In this document: one piece after another, positions 1 through 6,700 of the stretch
Numbering within the stretch: position 1 is the first letter of the stretch
Layout: the number at the start of each line of letters is the position of its first letter
Source: Acidimicrobiales bacterium
GTDB lineage: Bacteria; Actinomycetota; Acidimicrobiia; Acidimicrobiales; RAAP-2
NCBI GenBank assembly: GCA_017882985.1
Contig: JADGOK010000016.1
Span: 1-8,601 of the forward strand
DNA: 8,601 nt
Direction: 5' to 3'
Notes under the pieces: generated by a model
Databases searched by the model: none
What the model was told of the DNA's origin: nothing
What the model saw: the letters and a program-made list of their open reading frames with translations, nothing else
Program-made: the position numbers and the translations under genes

Positions 1-2242
1 CGAGGGTTCGAGGAATCGGACTCGCGCTCAGTGTCAGCACGTCCACGCCCACCGATCGCGCCTTGATCGCTTCTTTGTGGGTGACGCCGAAACGCTGCTC
101 CTCGTCGACGACCAAGAGTCCGAGGTCTTTGAACGCGACGTTCTCGGAGAGCAGGCGATGCGTACCGACGACCACGTCGACTGTCCCCTCATGGAGTCCA
201 CGCAGCGTCGCGCGCGCATCGGCGTCGTCGACGAAGCGACTGAGCATGGCGACGCGCACCGGGAATCCAGCGAAACGGTCCGTGAGGGTCGCGAAGTGCT
301 GGCTGGCGAGCAACGTCGTGGGCACCAAGATGGCGGCCTGCTTGTTGTCCTGCACGGCCTTGAAGATCGCGCGAACGGCGATCTCGGTCTTGCCAAAGCC
401 GACGTCCGCACAGACCAGGCGGTCCATCGGGCGAGGCCGCTCCATGTCGGCCTTCACGTCCTCGATCGCCTGGGCCTGATCGGCGGTGAGGGTGTAGGGA
501 AAGAGTTCTTCCATCTCTCGTTGCCACGACGTGTCGGGAGCGAACGCGTGACCGAGCGCGACTGATCGCAATCGGTAGAGATCGACGAGTTCCTGGGCGA
601 CCAGGTACGCCGCCGCGCGCGCCTTGGCCCGCGTCTTTTGCCACTCGGCACCGCCCATGCGCGAAAGCGCGGGCGCGTCCCCGCCCGAGTAGGGCGTCAG
701 CGCGTCGATCTGCTCGGTCGGCCAGTAACTGCGACCGTCCTTGAACTCAAGAATCAGGTAGTCGCGCGTCACGCCATTGATCGAGCGTGTCGTCGTGCCC
801 GAGAACTTGGCCACGCCGTGCTGGCGGTGCACGACGTAACTTCCGACCGCCAGATCGTCGAAGAACCCGTCGACGTTGCGCGTGCGCGTGCGCGCGACTC
901 GGTGCACCGTCCGTCGTCCCGTCAGATCGCTCTCGCTCCAGACCACGATCTCGGGGTCGTCCAGACTGAAGCCCGCCGGCAGGGAACTCTCGAGCACGCT
1001 GAAACGCACGTCGAGGACCCGGTCAGGATCGGTCGTGACGTCGAGCCCTTCGCCGCGCAACTGGTCGGCCATGCGCTCGACCGCCGCGGCGTTGCTCGTC
1101 AGAACGACGGCGCGCCGCGTGGTCGACCACGACCGCGCGTGCGCCGCGATCCGCGAAGGATCGCCCTGCACGACCGGCGGCGACGTGATCGAGAAGCCCG
1201 AACTGCCCAGGGCACCCGGTGCCGCTTCGAGCGACACGGTGACGCGACGGTCGAGTACGTCGTCCCACGACTTGTGCAGCAGCGGAATCTCCGTCGTCGC
1301 TTGCCACGTGGCGGCGACCGTGTCGGTCAGTTCTCTCTCCTCGTCGAGCAGTTCCTCGAGACGGCGCCGGACACGCTCGGGTTCGACGACGACGCAACTC
1401 ACGTTCCCCAACTCGTCGAGCAGTGTTCGCGTACGGGTGATGAAGAGCGGCATCCAGCCCTCCATCCCGTCAAAGACGTGACCGGCGCCGAGACGGTCGA
1501 AACTCGATCGGCCCCAGGGCGCGCTCTCGACCAGTTCGTCGGCCCAGTCCCTCGCCGCGGTGTCGGGGATCCATTCGCGCGCGGGGGCGATGACCACGTC
1601 CTCGAGATCAAAAAGGGATCGCTGGTTGGCGATGTCAAAGGTGGTCAATCGCTCGACTTCGTCACCGAAGAAGTCGAGGCGGATCGGTTGATCGCCCTGG
1701 GCGGGCCAGACGTCGACGATCCCACCACGCACGGCGAACTCGGCGCGGTGTTCGACCAGGCTCTCACGGCGATAACCGGTCGCGACCAGTTGGCCGATGA
1801 ACCCGTCGCGGTCCAGCTGGTCGCCACGTCGAACCATGAGCGGCGCGCGCAACTGCTCGGGCGCCAGCACCTGGGAAATGGAACGCGCAGACGCGACGAC
1901 GACGCGCGGCTCGTCGCCACGACTGAGACGCCATCGCAGCAACGAACGTGCCGCCATCACCGCGCTGTCGGGACTCACGCGTTCGAGCGGATGGGTGTCC
2001 CAACCGGGCCACAGCACGACCTCGAGGTCGGGGCCCAGCAGCGCCGCGACGGCGTCACGCAGTTGTTCGGCCTCGGTCGAGGTCGCGGTGACCGCGACGA
2101 GGAACGGATGTTCGAGCGCGTACGAGGCGACGGCCAGTGGCGTCGAGTAACTGTTCGGTGTGAGTGACCCCGCGGCGTTCGCCGCCCGGATGGACGGACC
2201 GACCAACTCGAGGACGCGCGAGAGCCCTCGTGCTTCAGCCAC
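1..2242 (-). CDS. mfd: Transcription-repair coupling factor Mfd (partial, C-terminus beyond window)
   Basis: Mfd is a DNA translocase that pushes stalled RNA polymerase off damaged DNA and recruits UvrA/UvrB. The visible 747 codons show, in order: a UvrB-like N-terminal module (about 1-350, with the EFAVRGGIVDV segment near residue 168); the RNA-polymerase-interacting domain (about 465-545, YVVHRQHGV then EQID); the linker ending in PDTSWQ and EELFPY; and the first helicase lobe with Walker A DVGFGKT (K618), DEEQRFG (713-719) and motif III SASPIPRTL (from 739). The second lobe, the TRG motif and the UvrA-binding C-terminal domain lie outside; full-length family members are about 1,150-1,200 residues. 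The GTG at 2242 is the only canonical start near the N-terminus, because an in-frame TGA lies at 2252-2254. It overlaps the end of pth by 8 bases, so translational coupling is likely. Two deviations from consensus are an Ala replacing the first Gly of Walker A and SAS replacing SAT. Confidence 0.96.
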   Translation of the reverse strand, partial: MAEARGLSRVLELVGPSIRAANAAGSLTPNSYSTPLAVASYALEHPFLVAVTATSTEAEQLRDAVAALLGPDLEVVLWPGWDTHPLERVSPDSAVMAARSLLRWRLSRGDEPRVVVASARSISQVLAPEQLRAPLMVRRGDQLDRDGFIGQLVATGYRRESLVEHRAEFAVRGGIVDVWPAQGDQPIRLDFFGDEVERLTTFDIANQRSLFDLEDVVIAPAREWIPDTAARDWADELVESAPWGRSSFDRLGAGHVFDGMEGWMPLFITRTRTLLDELGNVSCVVVEPERVRRRLEELLDEERELTDTVAATWQATTEIPLLHKSWDDVLDRRVTVSLEAAPGALGSSGFSITSPPVVQGDPSRIAAHARSWSTTRRAVVLTSNAAAVERMADQLRGEGLDVTTDPDRVLDVRFSVLESSLPAGFSLDDPEIVVWSESDLTGRRTVHRVARTRTRNVDGFFDDLAVGSYVVHRQHGVAKFSGTTTRSINGVTRDYLILEFKDGRSYWPTEQIDALTPYSGGDAPALSRMGGAEWQKTRAKARAAAYLVAQELVDLYRLRSVALGHAFAPDTSWQREMEELFPYTLTADQAQAIEDVKADMERPRPMDRLVCADVGFGKTEIAVRAIFKAVQDNKQAAILVPTTLLASQHFATLTDRFAGFPVRVAMLSRFVDDADARATLRGLHEGTVDVVVGTHRLLSENVAFKDLGLLVVDEEQRFGVTHKEAIKARSVGVDVLTLSASPIPRTL

Positions 2243-2858
2243 GAGCGCCGTTCACCCGGCCTTGGGCGTCATCGAATTCGTAGTCGAGCAGTAGCTCGAT
2301 CGCGTCAGCAGCGCGCTCGACCTGGTCAGCGAGTGCGACCTTGCGAGCGCCGGTCGGTCGCTGCAAGACGTAGTCGGCACCCTGCTCCTTGGAAGGCGGC
2401 TTACCAATACCAATGCGCAGACGCGAAAACTCGTTGGTGCCGATCGCTTGGGCAATGGACTTCAGACCATTGTTGCCCGCCAGTCCCCCGCCTCGCTTCA
2501 GCTGGAGACGACCCGGTTCGAGATCGAGTTCGTCGTGCACGATCACCAGACGACTGAGGTCCTCGAGCGAAGTTCGACGCAGCAACGGCGGCAGTGCCGC
2601 GCCCGACTCGTTCATGAACGTGGTCGGGACGGCGAGCGTCACCGGTCCGCGCGGGGTCGATACCGTTGCGGTGACCGCTCGCTGTCGACGTTCGAGACCA
2701 AAGCGCAGTCCTCGACGCACCGCGACGAGTCGCACGGCGTCGCCGCCGACGTTGTGGCGCGATCCCTCGTAGTCGCGACCGGGATTGGCCAGACCGACGA
2801 TCAGCAGGCTGCTGGCGACGCCGCGCCGGCTCTCCTCACGTGAGCGCCGAAGCGCCAC
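2235..2858 (-). CDS. pth: Peptidyl-tRNA hydrolase
   Basis: Pth cleaves the ester bond of peptidyl-tRNAs that fall off ribosomes and so recycles tRNA. The 207-residue product has the family signatures: GLANPG (N25), SRHNVG with the catalytic His (H35), PTTFMNESG (M82), HDELDL (D109, partner of the catalytic His) and the GGGLAGNNGLKSI tRNA-binding stretch (N129, N130). Most homologues have HN where this protein has NN. The length is a little above the usual 185-200 because of about 15 extra N-terminal residues before the first beta strand (LLIVGL). The GTG at 2858 is the only canonical start before the conserved core. It lies 6 bases after the ctc stop and has no clear Shine-Dalgarno sequence. 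A GAGGAG run sits inside the extension but has no canonical start after it in frame. The gene is cotranscribed with ctc and overlaps mfd. Confidence 0.96.
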   Translation of the reverse strand: MALRRSREESRRGVASSLLIVGLANPGRDYEGSRHNVGGDAVRLVAVRRGLRFGLERRQRAVTATVSTPRGPVTLAVPTTFMNESGAALPPLLRRTSLEDLSRLVIVHDELDLEPGRLQLKRGGGLAGNNGLKSIAQAIGTNEFSRLRIGIGKPPSKEQGADYVLQRPTGARKVALADQVERAADAIELLLDYEFDDAQGRVNGARG

Positions 2859-2864
2859 GGCGAA

Positions 2865-3458
2865 CTAGACCGCAGCTTCGGGCGTGTCTACCGTCTTGGC
2901 AACACGACTGGGGCGGGTGGTCACCACTGAAACACCGGCGTCGACCATTGCCACGACGCCCTTGGGCAACACGAGGTCGCTGACGTGGATCGCGTCGCCG
3001 ACCTTGAGTTCGGAGATCTCGACGTCGATGTGCGTCGGAATCTGGTCCGGGCGCGTGCGCACTTCGAGGTTGAACATCTGCTGGTCAACTTCCCAGTCGG
3101 CGTGACGCACTTCGACCGCGTCGCCCACGACGTGCAACGGCACTTCGGCGATGACGGGCTCGTTGGGGTCGATCACCTGAAAATCGATGTGCGAGACGGT
3201 ACCGCGCACCGGGTGACGCTGGATCTCGCGGGCCATGACGAGGTACTCGTTACCGTCGGCGTTGAGACTGATCACCGAGTTGAGGCCCTGCTCACCCGAA
3301 ACGGCGGTGCGAAAGGACTTGGCGTCGACCGAGATCGGCAGCGACGCGACGCCGTGACCGTAGACCACGGCCGGAATCGAGCCGGACAGGCGAAGCCGGC
3401 GCGAGTTGCGCGAGCCGTGGTCGCGGCTCGTTGACGCTTCCAACGTGATTTTGGACAT
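2865..3458 (-). CDS. rplY: Ribosomal protein bL25, long CTC/TL5 type
   Basis: This protein binds 5S rRNA in the central protuberance of the 50S subunit; the long form is also called general stress protein Ctc. The 197-residue product has two parts. The N-terminal bL25 domain (about 1-92) carries GSIPAVVYGHG and HPVRGTVSHIDF, and the C-terminal TL5 beta domain (about 95-180) carries VPLHVVGDA and LKVGDAIHVSDL. The tail is short and lacks the long acidic or Ala/Glu-rich extension common in actinobacterial versions. I chose the ATG at 3458 because AGGAG sits just upstream (spacing about 4) and the product begins MSKITLEA, like homologues. A GTG at 3503 would add 15 unlikely residues. It follows prs after an 88-base gap that could hold its own promoter, and leads directly into pth. 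Confidence 0.95.
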   Translation of the reverse strand: MSKITLEASTSRDHGSRNSRRLRLSGSIPAVVYGHGVASLPISVDAKSFRTAVSGEQGLNSVISLNADGNEYLVMAREIQRHPVRGTVSHIDFQVIDPNEPVIAEVPLHVVGDAVEVRHADWEVDQQMFNLEVRTRPDQIPTHIDVEISELKVGDAIHVSDLVLPKGVVAMVDAGVSVVTTRPSRVAKTVDTPEAAV

Positions 3459-3546
3459 GAAACTCCTCTGACGAATGGCTGGAGCCCAATGAGGGCCGCA
3501 CACAGGAGAGAAAGTCTAGCCCGCCGGGCGCGCCAGCACTTTCGCG
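3459..3546 (-). promoter_or_regulatory. prs-ctc intergenic gap with a weak promoter candidate
   Basis: This is the only substantial gap inside the minus-strand cluster. On the minus strand it holds TAGACT (3513-3518), which fits the TANNNT form of an actinobacterial -10 element, about 50 bases upstream of the ctc ATG. No convincing -35 is seen at 16-18 bases. A GC-rich short inverted repeat (GCCC GGC GGGC) lies just upstream. The ctc ribosome-binding site (AGGAG) is at the ctc-proximal end. A secondary promoter for ctc-pth-mfd is plausible but unproven. Confidence 0.25.
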
Positions 3547-3550
3547 CTAG
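3533..3550 (-). other. GAAA-tetraloop hairpin over the prs stop codon
   Basis: Read on the minus strand, CTAGCGC-GAAA-GTGCTGG can fold in RNA as a 7-pair stem (two G-U pairs) closed by a GNRA-type GAAA loop. The prs TAG stop (3547-3549) lies in the 5' arm. No U-run follows directly, so this is not a classic intrinsic terminator. It could mark an RNA processing or stability boundary between prs and ctc, or be chance. Confidence 0.3.
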
Positions 3551-4521
3551 AGCAGGTTCTCGCCGCCGAAGATGTCCGAGACCGATGAGTCCTCGAATAT
3601 CGCGGAAATCGCGTTGGCGACGATGGTGGCGACCGAGAGTATCTCGAGCTTCTCAAAACGTCGCTCCGGAGGCAGCGGCAGCGTGTCGGTCACGATGACC
3701 CGACTGACGGGCGCGTTGAAAAGGCGGTCCACCGCCGGAGGCGAAAAGACGGCGTGGGTGGCCATCACCCAGATCTCCTCAGCGCCGTGGGACTTCAGGA
3801 GGTCACAGGCCGCGACGATGGTACCCGCGGTGTCGATCATGTCGTCGATCAACACGCAGTGCCGGCCATTCACGTCACCGACAATGTGGCGCGCTTCAGC
3901 GATATTGGTCGTGCCGTGGGGACGGGTCTTGTGCACCAGGGCGAGGTCGCAGCCCAGATGCTGGGCGTAGCGTTCGGCCACCTTCACCCGACCCGCGTCG
4001 GGGGCGACGACGACGAGCTCGTGCGGGTTGGCGTTGGCCTTGAGGTAGTCCTCCAACACCGGTGCCGCCACGAGGTGGTCGACGGGGATGTTGAAGAAGC
4101 CCTGGATCTGTCCCGAGTGGAAGTCCACGGACAAGACCCGGCTGGCGCCCGCGGTTTGGAGCATGTCGGCGATCAGCTTCGCCGTGATCGGCTCGCGTCC
4201 CGCGGACTTTCGATCCTGACGGGCGTAGCCGTAGTTCGGGATGACGGCGGTGATGCTCTTGGCCGACGCGCGCTTGGCGGCGTCGATCATGATCAGCTGT
4301 TCCATCACGGCACTGTTGACCGGTGACGAGTGCGTCTGGATAATGAAGACGTGCGCGCCACGGATCGATTCGTCGAATCGGCAATGGATCTCGCCATTGG
4401 CAAACTCACGAACGTTCGCCTCGGTGAGGTGCACGCCGAGTTTGTTGGCGATGTCCTTGGCCAGCGCAGGATGGCAGGTTCCCGTGACCAGAACCAGACG
4501 GCGCTTAGCGAGGGACTCCAC
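3547..4521 (-). CDS. prs: Ribose-phosphate pyrophosphokinase (PRPP synthetase)
   Basis: Prs transfers pyrophosphate from ATP to ribose 5-phosphate to make PRPP for purine, pyrimidine, histidine, tryptophan and NAD synthesis. The 324-residue product shows the class I layout: FANGEIHCRF near the N-terminus; the ATP-binding flexible segment RQDRKSAGREPITAKL (about 101-116); the DFHSGQIQGFF loop with the catalytic-region His (H135); LVHKTR with K198/R200 at the expected active-site spacing; the ribose-phosphate loop LIDDMIDTAGTI (about 224-235); and SPPAVDRL. Length is normal for the family. Two starts are possible: GTG at 4521 (MESLAKRRL) and TTG at 4536, which adds five residues. Neither has a visible Shine-Dalgarno sequence; I prefer GTG as the commoner codon. 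The glmU stop is 27 bases away (12 from the TTG), so the two are almost certainly one transcript. Confidence 0.96.
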   Translation of the reverse strand: MESLAKRRLVLVTGTCHPALAKDIANKLGVHLTEANVREFANGEIHCRFDESIRGAHVFIIQTHSSPVNSAVMEQLIMIDAAKRASAKSITAVIPNYGYARQDRKSAGREPITAKLIADMLQTAGASRVLSVDFHSGQIQGFFNIPVDHLVAAPVLEDYLKANANPHELVVVAPDAGRVKVAERYAQHLGCDLALVHKTRPHGTTNIAEARHIVGDVNGRHCVLIDDMIDTAGTIVAACDLLKSHGAEEIWVMATHAVFSPPAVDRLFNAPVSRVIVTDTLPLPPERRFEKLEILSVATIVANAISAIFEDSSVSDIFGGENLL

Positions 4522-4548
4522 GGCGCCAGCGTACAAGGTGCGCTGAGG

Positions 4549-5661
4549 TCAGCGAGTGCGGTACTGGAAGGGCGCCACCGTCTCGATCTCAGCGATGTCG
4601 ACGCCGGGGGCCAGGACGACGAAAGAACACACGTGCGCCTCGGCACCGACGCGCACGTTCACCGCTTCGACCGTGTCGACGCGCGCGTTCGCACCGACGT
4701 GGACGTCGGTCAACGTGGCGTTGGGGCCGATCTGCGCACCTTGTTCGATCACGCAGTGACCCTTTAGCACGGTGCCCGGCAAGAGCGAGACCTCGGGCGC
4801 GAGTTCGACGTCGGCGTCGATGTAGGTGTGCGCGGGGTCCCACATCGTGACGCCCCGCTGCATCCATTTGTCATTGATCCTTGCGCGAAGCACCGCCTCC
4901 GCCTGGGCGAGTTGGGAGCGGTCGTTGACGCCCATCGCTTCGAACGGATCGCGCAGCCTCATGGCGCTGGTGACGTGACCGGCCTCGTGCAACACGCCCA
5001 CCAGATCCGTCAGGTAGTACTCGTTCTGGGCGTTTTGGCGTCCCACGCGACGAAGGGCCGGACCGAGCAGGCTTTCGCGCACCACCATGATCGAAGTGTT
5101 GACCTCGCAGAGGGCGCGCTCGGTCGCCGACGCATCGCGCTCCTCGACGATCCTCGCGACCGAACCGTCCTTGGCGCGAACGATCCGACCGTAGCCCGAA
5201 GGGTCGGCGACCTCAGCCGTCAGGATCGTCAGCGCCGCCTGGCTCTCGTGATGCTGGTCCAGTAGGGCGCTGATCGTCGCCGCGCGGAGCAGCGGCGTGT
5301 CGCCCGGCATGATCAGCACGTCGCCGTCAGTCCCGCCGATCTCGTCGCTGATCGTCGGCAACGCCACCGAGACCGCGTGACCGGTACCCAGTTGTTCGGA
5401 CTGCTCGACGAACGAGAGGTGCACGTCGGCGCGAGCGCGTTCCGTGAGCGATTTCTCGACCCACGTCGCGCCGTGCCCGACGACCACGACCATCGCGCGC
5501 ACCGCGTCCTGGGTGGCGGCGTCGAGCACGTAGAGCACCATCGGCCGCCCGCACAGGTGGTGGAGTGGCTTGGGCCGCTGTGAACGCATTCGCGTCCCTT
5601 CGCCGGCGGCGAGCACCACGACGCAAGTAGGTCTTTTCACTCCCCCATCTCTATCAGGCAT
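4549..5661 (-). CDS. glmU: GlmU-type UDP-GlcNAc pyrophosphorylase with truncated acetyltransferase domain
   Basis: The N-terminal half is a clear sugar-1-phosphate uridylyltransferase. It has LAAGEGTRM with the RPKPLHHLCGRPM loop (K31), EQLGTGHAV (89-97), GDTPL with the metal-binding Asp (D121), GYGRIV, IVEERDA (E173), NTSIM (N188), AQNEYYLTDLV and GVNDRSQL (N246). This half makes UDP-GlcNAc from GlcNAc-1-phosphate and UTP for peptidoglycan. A left-handed beta-helix follows from about residue 281 (IDADVELAPEVSLLPGTVL), but the protein ends at 370, whereas GlmU is usually 450-480. The segment VCSFVVLAPG aligns with the GPFA-LRPG motif and has Ala (351) in place of the catalytic-region Arg, and everything beyond, including the NYDG histidine, is absent. 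prs follows at once, so no frameshifted remainder is hidden downstream. ATG 5661 is the best start; an in-frame GTG at 5640 is an alternative. It could be a related monofunctional nucleotidyltransferase. Confidence 0.88.
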   Translation of the reverse strand: MPDRDGGVKRPTCVVVLAAGEGTRMRSQRPKPLHHLCGRPMVLYVLDAATQDAVRAMVVVVGHGATWVEKSLTERARADVHLSFVEQSEQLGTGHAVSVALPTISDEIGGTDGDVLIMPGDTPLLRAATISALLDQHHESQAALTILTAEVADPSGYGRIVRAKDGSVARIVEERDASATERALCEVNTSIMVVRESLLGPALRRVGRQNAQNEYYLTDLVGVLHEAGHVTSAMRLRDPFEAMGVNDRSQLAQAEAVLRARINDKWMQRGVTMWDPAHTYIDADVELAPEVSLLPGTVLKGHCVIEQGAQIGPNATLTDVHVGANARVDTVEAVNVRVGAEAHVCSFVVLAPGVDIAEIETVAPFQYRTR

Positions 5662-5665
5662 CTTC

Positions 5666-5671
5666 TACCAT
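5666..5671 (+). promoter_or_regulatory. Candidate -10 element for a leaderless hydrolase transcript
   Basis: TACCAT fits the TANNNT form of the actinobacterial -10 element and ends 7 bases before the GTG at 5679. That is the spacing expected if transcription starts on the start codon itself. No Shine-Dalgarno sequence precedes the GTG and no other in-frame start exists back to the TAG at 5628, which fits leaderless translation. A good -35 is not evident. The element lies between two start codons only 17 bases apart. Confidence 0.4.
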
Positions 5672-5678
5672 TCGAAGC

Positions 5679-6566
5679 GTGGAGGAATTTTCTTACGACG
5701 AGTTCGCGCTGTTTCACGAGAACCTGAGCGAGTGGAATCTCGACGTCGACGTGCCGAAGGTCCGTCGGTTCTTCGTCGCGGTCGATGGGCTTCGCCAGTT
5801 GAGCGGCTTGCAGTGGGGCGACGACGATCCCGAGTACGTCCTGCTCCACGGTGGGGCCCAGAACGCCCACACCTTTGACACCGTCGCACTCGCGCTGGCA
5901 CGAGCGCTCATCGCGCTGGACCTGCCCGGACACGGACACTCCGACGCGTCCCCGTACGGCGGCTCGGCCATCGTCAGTCACGCCCACGACGTGGAGTGGG
6001 CCCTCGTCCAGCTGTTGAGTGGCCCCCGACCGCTCGTGGGCATGTCGATGGGCGGGCTCACCTCGATACTCATCGCCCACGATCGTCCCGATCTCGTGCG
6101 ATCGCTCGTGCTCATCGACATCACGCCGGGCGTCAACGCCGACAAGGCTCGACACATCACCGATTTCGTGAACGGGCCAACGTCGTTCGACGACTTTGAC
6201 GAACTGCTCGAGCGAACCATCGCGCACAACCCCACGCGTTCGGTCTCGTCGTTACGTCGCGGCATCTTGCACAACGCAGTCCAGCGAAGCGACGGCACGT
6301 GGGTCTGGCGTCATCAGCGCCATCCCAAGTCCGAACTCACCGCCCCCGATACCGGCGACCTCTGGGCGAAGCTCGGTGAGCTGACGATGCCGGTGACGCT
6401 GCTGCGGGGCATGGCTACGGGCTCGGTCGTCGACGACGACGACGAAGCGGAGTTCCTGCGGCGCCTGCCCGGCGCGACGGTGATCCACGTGCCCGGCGCC
6501 GGCCACTCGATCCAGGGCGACGCACCGTTGGAGCTCGCCGCGTTGATCCGACGGTTCGGTGTCTAG
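5679..6566 (+). CDS. Alpha/beta-hydrolase fold protein
   Basis: The 295-residue product is a soluble alpha/beta-hydrolase with no signal peptide or membrane segment visible. It has the HGG oxyanion-hole motif (57-59), DLPGHGHSD (81-89), the nucleophile elbow GMSMGG with S123, the LIDITPGV strand after the elbow (145-152), a cap region (about 155-225) and GAGHS with the catalytic His H276. The acid is probably one of the Asp cluster at 252-255, after LLRGMATGSV. These features show a serine hydrolase or related enzyme of the esterase, lipase, haloperoxidase-like or MenH-like superfamily; the substrate cannot be told from sequence. The GTG at 5679 is the only start available. A GGAGGA sequence lies inside codons 2-3 and so cannot serve this start. 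The gene is divergent from glmU and ends 6 bases from the convergent tRNA gene. It has no adjacent same-strand partner, so the context does not suggest a pathway. Confidence 0.9.
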   Translation: MEEFSYDEFALFHENLSEWNLDVDVPKVRRFFVAVDGLRQLSGLQWGDDDPEYVLLHGGAQNAHTFDTVALALARALIALDLPGHGHSDASPYGGSAIVSHAHDVEWALVQLLSGPRPLVGMSMGGLTSILIAHDRPDLVRSLVLIDITPGVNADKARHITDFVNGPTSFDDFDELLERTIAHNPTRSVSSLRRGILHNAVQRSDGTWVWRHQRHPKSELTAPDTGDLWAKLGELTMPVTLLRGMATGSVVDDDDEAEFLRRLPGATVIHVPGAGHSIQGDAPLELAALIRRFGV

Positions 6567-6572
6567 AACCAG

Positions 6573-6648
6573 TGGCTGGCGGGGGAGGGCTCGAACCTCC
6601 AACCTACGGATTCAAAGTCCGTCGTTCTGCCGATTGAACTACCCGCCA
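6573..6648 (-). tRNA. tRNA-Gln (anticodon UUG), CCA encoded
   Basis: The minus strand folds into a complete 76-base cloverleaf. The acceptor stem is TGGCGGG/CCCGCCA. T8 A9 and the D arm GTTC-AATCGGCA-GAAC (with G18 G19) follow, then G26. The anticodon arm is ACGGA-CTTTGAA-TCCGT, giving anticodon UUG, which reads CAA and can wobble to CAG. The variable loop is AGGTT and the T arm is GGAGG-TTCGAGC-CCTCC. Discriminator G73 is followed by an encoded CCA. The U1-A72 first pair and G73 are typical of glutamine tRNAs, and A15-U48 is preserved. The 3' end is 6 bases from the stop of the convergent hydrolase gene, so any terminator of either unit must lie within the other. Confidence 0.97.
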
Positions 6649-6658
6649 CTGCGGTACC

Positions 6659-6687
6659 GTGACAATCTTCGAGGATTCTTAAAGAAT
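6659..6687 (+). promoter_or_regulatory. Candidate promoter for the response regulator-kinase operon
   Basis: GTGACA (6659-6664, five of six matches to TTGACA) is followed after 17 bases by AAGAAT (6682-6687, four of six to TATAAT). Transcription would start near 6694, giving a leader of about 60 bases before the GTG at 6755. The leader carries only a weak ribosome-binding candidate, the purine run GAAGAAAG (6740-6747). The promoter is embedded in the dyad and would be expected to be regulated there. Confidence 0.35.
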
Positions 6688-6700
6688 GTCTGAAGATGTC
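6661..6700. repeat. Nested AT-rich inverted repeat between tRNA-Gln and the response regulator
   Basis: The 40 bases form a dyad centred on A6681. Inner arms are ATTCTT (6675-6680) and AAGAAT (6682-6687), a perfect match. Four-base spacers follow on each side (GAGG and GTCT). Outer arms are ATCTTC (6665-6670) and GAAGAT (6692-6697), also perfect, extended by GAC/GTC around one unpaired A (6664). The half-sites on each side begin exactly 10 bases apart, one helical turn. There is no T-run typical of a terminator. It looks like a protein-binding operator rather than an RNA element. Confidence 0.6.

Noticed and set aside
638..2167. Long plus-strand open frame of 509 codons
   Set aside because: It is antisense to mfd, whose translation shows continuous family motifs. 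The product is rich in Arg, Asp and Val with no recognisable domain, as expected for a shadow frame in GC-rich DNA.
3459..3503. Extended bL25 start at GTG 3503
   Set aside because: The added 15 residues do not resemble the family, and the ATG at 3458 has a good AGGAG sequence and the usual N-terminus.
4522..4600. A frameshift hiding the rest of GlmU
   Set aside because: The prs coding sequence starts within 27 bases of the glmU stop and continues with its own motifs, so there is no space for the missing 80 or more residues in any frame.
5570..5878. Plus-strand frame crossing the glmU start and the hydrolase start
   Set aside because: It overlaps two well-supported genes in other frames and gives an Arg-rich product with no recognisable features.
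6661..6700. The nested dyad as an intrinsic terminator
   Set aside because: No T-run follows on either strand, the arms are AT-rich, and no gene ends towards it; it lies between two divergently transcribed units.
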